From contig JAFAFC010000031.1 of NCBI GenBank assembly GCA_023423715.1, forward strand, positions 1-64,000: DNA of 64,000 bases, read 5' to 3'. Shown in pieces: positions 1 through 9,356 of the stretch; within the stretch, counting starts at the first letter, position 1; every line of letters begins with the position of its first letter. The stretch is from Bacteroidota bacterium (GTDB lineage: Bacteria > Bacteroidota > Bacteroidia > Flavobacteriales > Weeksellaceae). Position numbers and translations under genes: made by a program. The notes below the pieces were generated by a model. That model saw only the letters and a list, made by a program, of their open reading frames with translations, made no database searches and was not told the DNA's origin.

Positions 1-79
1 GTGTGGTGAAATTGGTAGACACGCCATCTTGAGGGGGTGGTTTCCTATGGATGTGCTGGTTCGAGTCCAGTCGCAGGCA
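1..79 (+). tRNA. tRNA-Leu (anticodon GAG), 5' end cut off by the window
   Basis: The anticodon stem CCATC/GGTGG encloses a 7-base loop with GAG at 31-33. A T-arm with loop TTCGAGT, a long variable arm and the 3' acceptor strand at 72-78 follow, with discriminator A79. The acceptor 5' partner should read GCCTGCG; only its last base lies in the window, so about six bases are missing upstream. CCA is not encoded. It reads leucine CUC/CUU codons and is probably co-transcribed with the tRNA-Lys 25 bases downstream. Confidence 0.93.
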
Positions 80-104
80 CTCACACAAGCAAAAACAAAA
101 AACC

Positions 105-177
105 GACTCGGTAGCTCAGCTGGTAGAGCAATACACTTTTAATGTATGGGTCCTGGGTTCGAATCCCAGCCGGGTCA
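105..177 (+). tRNA. tRNA-Lys (anticodon TTT)
   Basis: A complete cloverleaf: acceptor GACTCGG pairs with CCGGGTC (one G-T), the anticodon stem is ATACA/TGTAT with TTT at 138-140, and the T-loop is TTCGAAT. The discriminator is A177 and CCA is not encoded. It lies 25 bases after the tRNA-Leu, so the two probably form one transcript that ends at the hairpin at 230-265. Confidence 0.97.
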
Positions 178-229
178 CAAATTTACGCAAGTAAATTTTT
201 TTCATATTAATATTTTGTGATTTGGTGTT

Positions 230-265
230 CAGAAGCTTTCCTCAGAGAAAGCTTCTGATTTTTTT
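230..265 (+). terminator. Rho-independent terminator of the tRNA transcript
   Basis: An 11-bp inverted repeat (CAGAAGCTTTC / GAAAGCTTCTG) with a short loop is followed on the + strand by a run of eight T. It ends the tRNA transcript and overlaps the stop codon of the convergent panC gene. Confidence 0.85.
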
Positions 266-1113
266 TACCCCAAAGCGATATTATCTATTAATCGTACGTC
301 TCCTAAATACACGACAATAAAAGCGCGGTATTTTTTCTTAGGATCGATTTTCATGGCTTCTTTCAATGTTTTTTCATCTGCAATGATGAAATATTCCATT
401 CGGAATCCTGGCGCGTCATCAAAAATTTCGAAAACACGATTTTTAATTTCTTCAAGAGAAATTTTACCGAACCAATCCTGAACTTTAACTAAAGTTTCAT
501 GAATAAGTTTAGCTTCTGCGTGTTGTTTTTCAGTTAATCTTTGATTTCTCGAACTTAATGCTAGGCCACTTTTTTCTCGAACAATAGGAACTCCGTGGAT
601 TCTTACAGGAAGCTTTGTGATTTCAACTAATTTTTTGATTATTGCTAATTGTTGAAAATCTTTTTCTCCGAAATAGGCGTTGTTTGGTTTTACTTGTCGT
701 AATAATTCTTCAACTACCGTTCCAACGCCGTCAAAGTGTCCTGGACGAAAAGCGCCTTCCATTTCTTTGTCAATTCCTCCAAAATCATAGGTTTTGCTCT
801 CAGTACCATTTGGGTAAATGTCTTCTACCGATGGAACGTAAACGCCATCAATATGATGTGTTTTTTCTAAAAGTTGCAAATCCTTATCAACTGTTCGTGG
901 GTATTTAATTAAATCTTCCTGATTGTTGAATTGGGTTGGGTTTACAAAGATTGAAGCAATAACAAGATCATTTTCATCTTTTGCAATTTCATAAAGAGAA
1001 AGGTGTCCTTCGTGCAAAGCGCCCATAGTAGGGGCAAAGCCAATTTTTTTTCCCATCTCTCGATTACGCTCGATGTAGTCTACAAGCGATTTTTTAGTCC
1101 TAAAGATTTCCAT
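265..1113 (-). CDS. panC: Pantothenate synthetase
   Basis: PanC (282 aa) condenses pantoate and beta-alanine with ATP to make pantothenate, the precursor of coenzyme A, in the cytoplasm. Visible features are the nucleotide-binding PTMGALHEGH signature near the N-terminus, FVNPTQF, the EKDFQQL segment and the SSRNQRL region, all in family order, at the usual length of about 280 residues. The reading frame extends 27 codons upstream, but the ATG at 1111-1113 gives the family N-terminus (MEIFRTKK), so I chose it. It is transcribed away from the glycogen-synthase-like gene. panB is not in the window. Confidence 0.96.
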   Translation of the reverse strand: MEIFRTKKSLVDYIERNREMGKKIGFAPTMGALHEGHLSLYEIAKDENDLVIASIFVNPTQFNNQEDLIKYPRTVDKDLQLLEKTHHIDGVYVPSVEDIYPNGTESKTYDFGGIDKEMEGAFRPGHFDGVGTVVEELLRQVKPNNAYFGEKDFQQLAIIKKLVEITKLPVRIHGVPIVREKSGLALSSRNQRLTEKQHAEAKLIHETLVKVQDWFGKISLEEIKNRVFEIFDDAPGFRMEYFIIADEKTLKEAMKIDPKKKYRAFIVVYLGDVRLIDNIALG

Positions 1114-1217
1114 TGGGTTATTTTTCACAAATGTAATGAAAATTGATATCCAAGGACGTCTTATTGGCTTATACATCATAAAAAATGTTAACATCGATTA
1201 ATTCGGTTAAAATTTTG

Positions 1218-1225
1218 TAATTTTG
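1218..1225 (+). promoter_or_regulatory. Bacteroidota-type -7 box for the 1265 gene
   Basis: TAATTTTG matches TAnnTTTG and lies 39 bases before the start codon. A clear -33 TTG is not seen; only TTAAC lies upstream. Confidence 0.5.
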
Positions 1226-1264
1226 CACAAATTATATCTGAAAACAGGATAAGCTATATATATT

Positions 1265-2035
1265 ATGCCGAACCAGAAAATATTGTATGTGACCACGGAA
1301 ATGTTCCCTTATCAAGAAGACACTAATATGGCTATGATGGTGAACAAAATGGCGTTGAAAATGCACAGAGAAGGTCACGATGTGCGCGTGTTTATGCCAA
1401 GATTTGGATTGATCAGCGAACGTAAATTCCAGCTTCACGAAGTAATTCGTCTCTCTGGGATGAACATTATCATCAACGATCTCGATCAACCTTTAATCAT
1501 TAAAGTAGCTTCTTTGCCTGGAGAAAGGTTGCAAGTTTATTTCATTGACAACGAAGAGTATTTCAAAAGAAAATCGTACTACGAAGACGAGGACGGAAAA
1601 TTCTACGATGATAATGACGAGCGTGCTATCTTCTTTGCGAGAGGAGTTATAGAGACCATCAAAAAGCTCAACTGGGTACCAGATGTGATTCACTTCAACG
1701 GATGGATGACCTCATTTATCCCTTTATACTTAAAGAAATTTTACAAAAACGACTACTACTTCAACAATACCAAGTTGGTGATGTCGCTTTACAATGAGCA
1801 GGAAGCATCATTCAGTAATAATATTAAAGACATACTTGCGTTTGATAATATTACCGATGTGAGCGCTGTAGACGATCCTAAAGTTCAGAACTTCGTTATT
1901 GAAAGTATGAATTGCGTGGACACCATTGTGAAAGGTGATGAGTTTTTAGAAGGAGATTTGGATGCTGCTTACGAAAAAGCGACTACTGAAAAAGTAGATT
2001 TCGTTGAACCTGATTCTGTAGAAAAAGTTTATTAA
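1265..2035 (+). CDS. Glycogen/starch synthase N-terminal-domain protein (half-length)
   Basis: This 256-aa protein matches only the N-terminal Rossmann-like half of GT5 glycogen synthases: KILYVTTEMFPY at the N-terminus, HDVRVFMPRFG, and DVIHFNGWMTSFIPLYLK near residues 140-157. The C-terminal nucleotide-sugar half of the GT-B fold is absent. The K-T-G-G-L loop that binds ADP-glucose just after the first strand is replaced by an Asp/Thr/Asn/Met-rich stretch (about residues 17-25). It is therefore unlikely to make glycogen. Proteins like this are common in Flavobacteria beside panC and the DUF4270 lipoprotein gene. The next gene starts 14 bases downstream, which suggests an operon running to glmS. 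Its actual role is unknown. Confidence 0.85.
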   Translation: MPNQKILYVTTEMFPYQEDTNMAMMVNKMALKMHREGHDVRVFMPRFGLISERKFQLHEVIRLSGMNIIINDLDQPLIIKVASLPGERLQVYFIDNEEYFKRKSYYEDEDGKFYDDNDERAIFFARGVIETIKKLNWVPDVIHFNGWMTSFIPLYLKKFYKNDYYFNNTKLVMSLYNEQEASFSNNIKDILAFDNITDVSAVDDPKVQNFVIESMNCVDTIVKGDEFLEGDLDAAYEKATTEKVDFVEPDSVEKVY

Positions 2036-2049
2036 TAGAACATAAATTG

Positions 2050-3600
2050 ATGACAAAACAAACAACTAAAGCTTTCAAGACAATATTGTTAGTTGCTGGA
2101 AGCTTTTTCTTTTGGAGTTGCGAATCGGATCCTGATGGTTTGGGATCTCAGTTTTTTGAAGATGATACTGCGCAAGGAACCAAAGTAGCCTATGATTTAA
2201 TTGCATATAATATTCCAAATTTTGATACGATAAAAGCAGACGGACGAATAGACGGTTCTGCAAGAAAAGATACCGTGGTTATCGGTGCTTTTTCGGAGCC
2301 TCAATTTGGATTGCAAAAATCGGCTTTCGTTTCGCAAATACGAATGTCTTCGTATGATCCGGATTTCGGTACCAATGCAAAAATTGACTCAGTTGTCATG
2401 ACGATTCGTCCAAAGTATTATGCAAAGGAAGATTCTATTAAAACAACAACGTTAGATGATTATACGTGGCCGGTTGATAATATTGCAGCAAAAAAGGTTG
2501 TTAAAACCTTTCCAGTTTACAAATACGGAAAAGCGAAAACTTCGCCACTTACCATTAAAGTTCATGAAGTTACCGACTTCTTAGGTTCTGTTAATGATAC
2601 TATTTATTCTAATAAAGCTGTTGGATTAGGTTCTGAGATTGGTTCGTATGCCTTTAATGGGAATGTAACTTCAGTAGAAGTAACTAAAGATGCGGATAAT
2701 GCTTCTTTGCTTTCTAGACCAGCAGGAATTCGAATTAATTTAGATAAAGATTTTTTCAAAACGAAAATTATTGATAAAGCGAAATCTTCGGATTTAAGCA
2801 ACTTGTCAAACTTTATTCGTTATTTCAAAGGACTTCGTATTTCGGTTCAAGAAAACGATGGGTATTTAATGAAAATGAATATTCCTAGTTCTACCGATAT
2901 TACGATGTACTACAAGCATGATGTAACGACGGACGGGACAGCAAAACCAACCGCTGCGACATTTACATTTAATTTAGGGAACTCCAACCCAAGTTTTAGC
3001 CAAATTTCTTTTGATAGAAACGGTGCTGCTATTCAATCTGTGTTAGCTGGATCTAATGAGATTACTGGAGATGCTAAATTGTACGCGCAAGGTATGGGTG
3101 GACCAAACTTCGGTGCAAAAATTCCAGAATCTGCGATTGCTCAATTAAAAGAATTGTATAAAAATGATAAGGTCGGAATTCTTTCGGCAAAAATGAGATT
3201 TTATACAGATCAATCGGTTTGGAATAATTCTTTAGAAAAACCAAAAGCATTTACAGCAATAGAATTTAAAGGAAAAAATGTATATGATTTCCTTACTGAT
3301 ATGAAGGTTTTCGGATCTTTAGGATCTTTCCAATTGGTTAAAGCATTTGATTTGGATAAAAACCCAGCATATTATGATGTTTCAATTACGCAAACAGTAA
3401 AAGATATGGTGGAAAAAGAAGAAACGACAAAACCATTTGTCATGAAAGTGGGAACTTTCCTAGTAAATTCTCAAACCTCTTCTTTTTACGGAGCAAATGT
3501 AGATAGTAGAATCTACACACCAAATAGAGTAGTATTGGTAGGTACCGATGCTGGAAATGCAAAAAGAGCTCAACTTTTGGTAACTTATACCAAAAAATAA
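2050..3600 (+). CDS. DUF4270 domain lipoprotein
   Basis: A 516-aa exported lipoprotein with a short charged N-terminus, a hydrophobic stretch and a lipobox ending FFFWSC at about residue 24. Most of the mature chain matches my recollection of the DUF4270 family, found in Bacteroidota near glmS and the glycogen-synthase-like gene. I see no catalytic motif. The chain is rich in Ser, Thr and Asp and in short beta-type segments, which fits a surface or periplasmic beta protein. A TTG at 2047 is in frame, but the ATG at 2050 is the better start. It ends 30 bases before glmS. Its function is unknown; the context suggests an envelope role. Confidence 0.85.
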   Translation: MTKQTTKAFKTILLVAGSFFFWSCESDPDGLGSQFFEDDTAQGTKVAYDLIAYNIPNFDTIKADGRIDGSARKDTVVIGAFSEPQFGLQKSAFVSQIRMSSYDPDFGTNAKIDSVVMTIRPKYYAKEDSIKTTTLDDYTWPVDNIAAKKVVKTFPVYKYGKAKTSPLTIKVHEVTDFLGSVNDTIYSNKAVGLGSEIGSYAFNGNVTSVEVTKDADNASLLSRPAGIRINLDKDFFKTKIIDKAKSSDLSNLSNFIRYFKGLRISVQENDGYLMKMNIPSSTDITMYYKHDVTTDGTAKPTAATFTFNLGNSNPSFSQISFDRNGAAIQSVLAGSNEITGDAKLYAQGMGGPNFGAKIPESAIAQLKELYKNDKVGILSAKMRFYTDQSVWNNSLEKPKAFTAIEFKGKNVYDFLTDMKVFGSLGSFQLVKAFDLDKNPAYYDVSITQTVKDMVEKEETTKPFVMKVGTFLVNSQTSSFYGANVDSRIYTPNRVVLVGTDAGNAKRAQLLVTYTKK

Positions 3601-3630
3601 AAACATAATTTAGAAAAAAAATAAGATACT

Positions 3631-5484
3631 ATGTGTGGTATTGTTGGATATACGGGGTTTCAAGATGCTTATGAAATCGTTATTAATGGACTTAGAAGAC
3701 TAGAATATCGTGGTTACGATAGTGCTGGGATTGTTTTAGATAAAGATCAAACTGCTTTTTCCGTAGCTAAAACGAAAGGAAAAGTTGAAGATTTGGTTTC
3801 TATTTCTTCAGATTTAAAAGGAACTGCGCATGTGGGTATGGGACATACACGTTGGGCAACTCACGGGGTTCCAAGTGATCGAAATTCACATCCGCATATA
3901 TCAAATAATGGTAAAATTGCATTGGTACATAATGGTATTATCGAAAACTACGATACCATTAAAACAATGCTAACCGAAAAAGGTTTTGTTTTCCATTCGG
4001 AAACAGATACGGAAGTATTGGTGAATTTGATTCAGTATTTTATGGATACGAATCCAAGTTTATCTTTTCCTGAAGCCGTTCGTTCTTCTTTGAATGAAGT
4101 ATATGGAGCGTATGCGATTACAGTTATGCATGATGATTTTCCTGGTCAATTGGTGGTTGGACGTTTAGGTTCACCATTAGCAATTGGTTTAGGAAATAAA
4201 GAATATTTCATTGCTTCGGATGCTTCGCCTTTTGTTGAGTTTACTCAAGAAGCGATTTATTTAGAAGAAGGTCATATGGCTGTAATTTCTTTGGAAAATG
4301 GCGTACAAATTACTTCTATAGAAGATAATGAAGCTATTACACCAGAAGTTCAAGAGCTTAAATTAAGCCTAGAGCAAATTGAAAAAGGAGGATACGAGCA
4401 TTTCATGTTGAAAGAAATTTTCGAACAACCAAAATCAATTCACGATACAATGAGAGGTCGTCTATTAGTAGATGAAGGAATCATTAAAATGGCTGGTATT
4501 TGGGATCATTTAGAAAGAATTAATAAAGCGGAAAGAATCCTAATCATTGCTTGTGGAACATCTTGGCATGCAGGATTGATCGGTGAGTATTTAATTGAGG
4601 AGTTCGCAAGAATTCCTGTTGAAGTAGAGTATGCTTCTGAATTCAGATACCGTAACCCAATCATTAAACCTACCGATTTTGTCATTGCTATTTCTCAATC
4701 TGGAGAAACGGCTGATACCATGGCTGCTATTAAATTAGCTAAAGAAAAAGGAGCTTTCGTTTACGGAATTTGTAATGTGGTTGATTCTTCAATTGCAAGA
4801 GTTACGGATGCTGGTTCGTATACACACGCTGGGCCTGAAATTGGTGTTGCTTCTACAAAAGCATTTACAGCTCAGCTAACAATTTTATCTCTAATCGCTC
4901 TGAAACTTGGAAAACATAATGGAAATCTAAGTAATGGCGAATTCATGAGATTGATTACCGAATTAGATAACATTCCGAAAAAAGTAGAAGAAGTTCTTAA
5001 TTCTACACATGAACTAAGTAAAGAAATAGCGAAACATTTCGTTGATGCGACAAATTTCTTGTATTTGGGTAGAGGATATAACTTCCCATCTGCATTAGAA
5101 GGAGCTTTGAAATTGAAAGAAATTTCGTACATCCACGCAGAAGGGTATCCAGCTGCAGAAATGAAGCACGGACCAATCGCTTTAATTGATGAGAATATGC
5201 CTATCGTGATCATTGCACCTAAGAAAGGGCATTACGATAAGATTGTAAGCAACGTTCAAGAGATTAAAGCAAGAAAAGGAAAAGTAATCGCAGTTGTTAA
5301 TAAAGGAGATGAGCAAGTAGCTTCTATGGCTGATTATGTGATTGAGATGCCTGAAACGTCAGAATGTTTCTCGCCAATCGTAGCAGCGATTCCTTTACAA
5401 TTGTTATCGTATTATATTGCAGTTTATAGAGGTGCGAATGTAGATCAACCGAGAAATCTAGCAAAATCTGTAACTGTAGAATAA
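3631..5484 (+). CDS. glmS: Glutamine--fructose-6-phosphate aminotransferase (isomerizing)
   Basis: GlmS (617 aa) makes glucosamine-6-phosphate from fructose-6-phosphate and glutamine, the first step to UDP-GlcNAc for peptidoglycan and LPS. The N-terminal glutamine amidotransferase domain starts with the nucleophile Cys2 (MCGIVGYTG) and has RRLEYRGYDS, HTRWATHG and HNGIIENY. Two SIS isomerase domains follow, with ACGTSWHAG, SQSGETADT and the C-terminal KSVTVE, all typical. It is full length. It is the last gene of the 1265-5484 group. No hairpin terminator is seen after it. Confidence 0.98.
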   Translation: MCGIVGYTGFQDAYEIVINGLRRLEYRGYDSAGIVLDKDQTAFSVAKTKGKVEDLVSISSDLKGTAHVGMGHTRWATHGVPSDRNSHPHISNNGKIALVHNGIIENYDTIKTMLTEKGFVFHSETDTEVLVNLIQYFMDTNPSLSFPEAVRSSLNEVYGAYAITVMHDDFPGQLVVGRLGSPLAIGLGNKEYFIASDASPFVEFTQEAIYLEEGHMAVISLENGVQITSIEDNEAITPEVQELKLSLEQIEKGGYEHFMLKEIFEQPKSIHDTMRGRLLVDEGIIKMAGIWDHLERINKAERILIIACGTSWHAGLIGEYLIEEFARIPVEVEYASEFRYRNPIIKPTDFVIAISQSGETADTMAAIKLAKEKGAFVYGICNVVDSSIARVTDAGSYTHAGPEIGVASTKAFTAQLTILSLIALKLGKHNGNLSNGEFMRLITELDNIPKKVEEVLNSTHELSKEIAKHFVDATNFLYLGRGYNFPSALEGALKLKEISYIHAEGYPAAEMKHGPIALIDENMPIVIIAPKKGHYDKIVSNVQEIKARKGKVIAVVNKGDEQVASMADYVIEMPETSECFSPIVAAIPLQLLSYYIAVYRGANVDQPRNLAKSVTVE

Positions 5485-5588
5485 TTTTTTTGTTAAAATA
5501 AAATAATTTGATTTTTTTTGCGTTTGCTAAGAAATGTTAAAGATTTCAAAAAAAATTATATATTTACCGCCTAATTTTTAGACTAAGC

Positions 5589-6980
5589 ATGAAAAAAATA
5601 TTGCCAATTCTTGCAGCAGCTACCGTAGTTGCATCGTGTGGAGGAGGTGGAGGAGGAACCACTGGAAAACCCAAAACAAAAGGTGAGATTATCCCACAAG
5701 AAAAATCCAAATCTTTTGTTGCAGAAAGACCGTACGGAATGGTTGCCATTCCTGGTGGCTCTTTTATCATGGGTCTCGCAGATCAAGACTTCACCGATAC
5801 ACCTGAGAAAGCACCGCTTAAAACAGTAACCGTTTCTTCATTTTTTATGGATGAAACTGAAACAACCAATGCGGAGTATAGATTTTTCATCAACTATGTT
5901 AGAGACTCTATTGCGAGAACTCTTTTAGCTGAAAAGGTGGCTGATGGTTCTCCATACTCTTATTTAGCAAAAAAAGCTGGAAATGCTTCTGCTTATCAAG
6001 ATTTCTTGGATTCTCAAGGAGGAAGAGATGGGTATGATGCGTCTAAAAAATTAGATTATTCGGCACCTTTGCATTGGAATACAAATCAATATCCTGATGT
6101 AGAGTATGCTGAAATTCTTGAATCCATGTATTTGCCAGCAGATAAGAGAATCAACAATGAACGTATTATTGATTGGTCTAAAATTAAATTCGCTTATCAG
6201 TGGGAGGACGTAGAATCTGCTGTAAAGGATAATTCTAGAGGAGCAAACTATCTTAAAAAAGAAAGTATTGCGGTTTATCCAGATACAACAGTGTGGATTA
6301 AAGATTTCAACTATGCATATAACGAGCCGTTGTATGATGGGTATTTCTGGCATTCTGCTTATAAAAATTACCCTGTAGTTGGGGTAACTTGGGATCAAGC
6401 AAGAGCATTTTGTAGTTTCAAAACAAAATTCAAAAGCGACTATAACTCTCAGTTAAAAAATAAAAAGCAAAAAGCAATGGCATTCCGTTTACCAACGGAG
6501 GCTGAATGGGAATATGCTGCTAAAGGAGGAAGAGAAAACCCGACATATCCTTGGGGAGGGCCTTATTTGATGGATGATAGAGGATGCTACTTAGCAAACT
6601 TTAAACCGAAAAGAGGGGATTATATCGAGGATAAAAAGAAAGGAACATACACCTATACAGCTCCAGTAAAGTCATTTAAAGATGCGAAAAACGATTTCGG
6701 ATTGTATGATATGGCTGGTAACGTTGCTGAATGGACGGAGTCTCCGTATAACAACTCAACGTATCAGTTTTCTTCAACGTTGAACCCGAATTTATCTAAC
6801 CAAGCGTATAGAGAAGTGAAAAAATCAGTTCGTGGTGGTTCATGGAAAGATGTTGGGTATATGTTAATGACAGGTGCGAGAGATTGGGAACGTAAAGATT
6901 CTGCAAGAAGCTACATCGGTTTCCGTACTGTACAAGATATTCCAGAAGGAACGGCAAAAATCAAGAGAAAAACCAAATAA
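5589..6980 (+). CDS. gldK: Gliding motility / type IX secretion lipoprotein GldK
   Basis: GldK (PorK in Porphyromonas) is an outer-membrane lipoprotein that, with GldN, forms the periplasmic ring of the T9SS. The 463-aa product has a lipobox (VVASC) followed by a run of six Gly, then a formylglycine-generating-enzyme-like (SUMF1) fold from about residue 50: MVAIPGGSFIMG, DETETTNAEYRFF, VVGVTWDQARAFC, FRLPTEAEWEYAAKGG, DMAGNVAEWTE, RGGSWKD and IGFRTV. This fold is used structurally in GldK. It is the first gene of gldKLMN, with gldL starting 30 bases downstream. A weak TATATTTA element lies near 5559-5566, about 23 bases before the ATG. Confidence 0.97.
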   Translation: MKKILPILAAATVVASCGGGGGGTTGKPKTKGEIIPQEKSKSFVAERPYGMVAIPGGSFIMGLADQDFTDTPEKAPLKTVTVSSFFMDETETTNAEYRFFINYVRDSIARTLLAEKVADGSPYSYLAKKAGNASAYQDFLDSQGGRDGYDASKKLDYSAPLHWNTNQYPDVEYAEILESMYLPADKRINNERIIDWSKIKFAYQWEDVESAVKDNSRGANYLKKESIAVYPDTTVWIKDFNYAYNEPLYDGYFWHSAYKNYPVVGVTWDQARAFCSFKTKFKSDYNSQLKNKKQKAMAFRLPTEAEWEYAAKGGRENPTYPWGGPYLMDDRGCYLANFKPKRGDYIEDKKKGTYTYTAPVKSFKDAKNDFGLYDMAGNVAEWTESPYNNSTYQFSSTLNPNLSNQAYREVKKSVRGGSWKDVGYMLMTGARDWERKDSARSYIGFRTVQDIPEGTAKIKRKTK

Positions 6981-7010
6981 CAAATTAAATAATCAAAAAA
7001 TTCAAAAAAC

Positions 7011-7700
7011 ATGTTTAAAACTAAAGAAGCAAAACTCAATTTTGTTTATTCCATTGGTGCTGCGATCGTAATTTTGGGTGCATTCTTTAAGATGACTCAT
7101 ACTACTTTTGGCGGACTTATCAATCCAAACTGGGTATTAGGTGCTGGTCTTATTACAGAAGCATTTATCTTTACATTGTATGCCTTCAACCCGCCAAGAT
7201 CGGAGGAAAGTTATGCATGGGAAAACGTATATCCAGAACTTTTGGATAAAGATGCATCACCAAACCCAAGACATTCTTCTGGAGCATTACAAGTTGCAGA
7301 AGTGAAAGAACTAGAAACATCTTTGTCTTCTAAATTAGACCAAATGTTATCAGATGCTAAATTGGACGTTTCATTATTTGAAAGATTGCGTTCAGGAATT
7401 GATAAATTTTCAACTTCTGTAGACCAAATCAATCAAACAGTTGACGTTTCTGCATCTACGCACAAATACAACGATCAGTTAAACAAAGCTGCGGTTCATA
7501 TGGAAAGTATGAATGCACTTTATGCGTTGCAATTAGAAAATGGTAAAACAGCTTCTGATTTCCAAACAAAATATGTTGCTGATCTTCAAAAATCTGCTGA
7601 ACAATCTGCGAAATTTAACGATGAGTTACAAGGTCTTACTTCCAACTTAAACAACTTAAATAGAGTTTATGGAGGTATGCTAAATGCGATGAAGTCTTAA
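7011..7700 (+). CDS. gldL: T9SS inner-membrane motor protein GldL
   Basis: GldL (229 aa) pairs with GldM in the inner membrane as the proton-powered motor of the T9SS. Two transmembrane helices are visible, at about residues 14-34 (IGAAIVILGAFFKM) and 42-62 (NWVLGAGLITEAFIFTLYAF). The conserved Glu in helix 2 is within ITEAFIF; charged residues in these helices are known to matter for proton use in the family. The rest is a long cytoplasmic, largely helical and coiled-coil tail. Second gene of the operon, 30 bases after gldK and 43 before gldM. Confidence 0.97.
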   Translation: MFKTKEAKLNFVYSIGAAIVILGAFFKMTHTTFGGLINPNWVLGAGLITEAFIFTLYAFNPPRSEESYAWENVYPELLDKDASPNPRHSSGALQVAEVKELETSLSSKLDQMLSDAKLDVSLFERLRSGIDKFSTSVDQINQTVDVSASTHKYNDQLNKAAVHMESMNALYALQLENGKTASDFQTKYVADLQKSAEQSAKFNDELQGLTSNLNNLNRVYGGMLNAMKS

Positions 7701-7743
7701 GAATCCGTGTACCCTAAATATTAATTCGATAAAAAAGTTTTAA

Positions 7744-9315
7744 ATGGCTACAGGAAAAGAGACTCCACGTCAGAAGATGATCAATCTGATGTACCTCGTT
7801 TTCATTGCGATGTTGGCGATGCAGATTGATCAAGAAATTATACGTTCGTATAATGATACTAGAGGTTCTTTGGAGGAAACACGATTGTTAACTCAAGATA
7901 AGAACGTAATTTTTGAACAAACACTTGCTCAAAAGGCAAAAAACTCTCCAGAGACATTTGATGGAGCAAACAGACAATACCTTTCTTTAAAAGAACAGGT
8001 AGATAATTTGGTTGCAAGTCTTGATGGTGCGAAAGGGGAAATGTCCAAGTTTGCTGATCTTGATGGAAAAGCAGGAAAGGAATCTGATGATTTTAATTTC
8101 AACGCGCTGAATAATACAGATGCATCAACGCATTTTTTCTTCAGTAATGCAGATGAAACAAAACCATCGAAACCTGCACAAGATATTGTTACAAAAGTTA
8201 ATGGATTGCGTACGTTTATTGAAACCAATTTCAGCGCAGATCCGAGAATGAAACAAGTAGTTGCTAGAGCAAAAAAATCTCTAGTTACAGAAAATACAAA
8301 AGGAAAAAAGAATTGGTTAGTAGGGAAATTCTACAACCAACCTTTAGTAGCAGCTTTAGCAAATGTTGAAGTTCTTCAAGCGGAAGCTCGTAACATCGAG
8401 TCAGACGTTTTGGCGAATTTACTTCAAGAAAAAGTGGATGCGGATATCAAGTTCAATGCATTTGAAGCAATTGTATCTGCTCCAGATGTAATTCTTCAAG
8501 GTCAACCAGCAATGGCTAAAGTAAGTATCGGAAACTATTCTAGTTCATTACCGAATTTAAATATTTCTGGTGTTGATCGTGTAGAAAATGGACAAGGTAT
8601 TAAAACATTAGCTACTGGAAGTATTGGTGAAAATATTCCTTTCAGAGGAGAAGTTTCATTTACAGATGCTAATGGTAAAGAAATTAAATTACCGTTCAAT
8701 CATACATACCGAGTAATTGCAGGTGCTGAGACTGTGGCGTTCCAAAGTGGAGCTTTACTTTCTGCAGACAAAATGCAAGTATTGTATCGTGGTTTGGCTA
8801 ACCCAATTTCAGGATCAATCCTAGGGGCTGATAACAGTAGAACAACGCTTTCTGCATCAGGAGCTTCGGTTTCTAAAACAGGTAATGGAACGTGGAATGT
8901 TACTCCAGGAGCAGGAACATCAACAACATTAACAATTTCTGGAAAAGGACCGAAAGGGGAAAACATTACGAAAGCATTTACCTTCAGAATTAAAGGGTTG
9001 CCAACGCCAGTTGGACAAATCCGTGGAGAATCTATCGTAAGTATGCCAGCATCATCGATTCCAAATCAGAATGTATCGGTTGCGATGCCTGATTTCGATT
9101 GGCCAGTAAGTTTCAGTGTAAACAGTTTCATGTTTAAAGTTCCGGGAAGAGCAGCAATGACGATTAACGGAAGTAACATGGCTGGTGTAGCTGCAATGAC
9201 GAAAAACCTAAGATCTGGAGATGTTTGTTATGTGTATAACATTAACGCTTCAGCGAACGGAATCGGAAATCAAGGTTTGAAAAAGATTCCTGCGGTGATA
9301 ATAAATGTACAATAG
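7744..9315 (+). CDS. gldM: T9SS motor/shaft protein GldM
   Basis: GldM (523 aa) has a short cytoplasmic N-terminus (ATGKETPRQKMINLMYLVF), one transmembrane helix at about residues 12-30, and a large periplasmic part. Known GldM structures have an N-terminal helical domain followed by three Ig-like domains that reach the GldK/GldN ring. This matches the helical first 220 residues and the beta-rich remainder seen here. It transmits motor rotation from GldL to the outer-membrane ring. Third gene of the operon; gldN starts 41 bases later. Confidence 0.97.
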   Translation: MATGKETPRQKMINLMYLVFIAMLAMQIDQEIIRSYNDTRGSLEETRLLTQDKNVIFEQTLAQKAKNSPETFDGANRQYLSLKEQVDNLVASLDGAKGEMSKFADLDGKAGKESDDFNFNALNNTDASTHFFFSNADETKPSKPAQDIVTKVNGLRTFIETNFSADPRMKQVVARAKKSLVTENTKGKKNWLVGKFYNQPLVAALANVEVLQAEARNIESDVLANLLQEKVDADIKFNAFEAIVSAPDVILQGQPAMAKVSIGNYSSSLPNLNISGVDRVENGQGIKTLATGSIGENIPFRGEVSFTDANGKEIKLPFNHTYRVIAGAETVAFQSGALLSADKMQVLYRGLANPISGSILGADNSRTTLSASGASVSKTGNGTWNVTPGAGTSTTLTISGKGPKGENITKAFTFRIKGLPTPVGQIRGESIVSMPASSIPNQNVSVAMPDFDWPVSFSVNSFMFKVPGRAAMTINGSNMAGVAAMTKNLRSGDVCYVYNINASANGIGNQGLKKIPAVIINVQ

Positions 9316-9356
9316 GTACGTTATAATTTAGATTAAAGATTATTAGATCTCATACA

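Noticed and set aside
1187..1212. TTAAC, TTAAT and TTAAA spaced 9-10 bp before the 1265 gene, similar to the other TAAC repeats
   Set aside because: Spacing is irregular and only one unit has the TAAC core, so it does not match the 11-bp pattern.
4872..5213. A 113-codon open frame on the minus strand inside glmS
   Set aside because: It lies wholly within the conserved isomerase domain of glmS, has no promoter and no recognisable product, so it is an antisense shadow.
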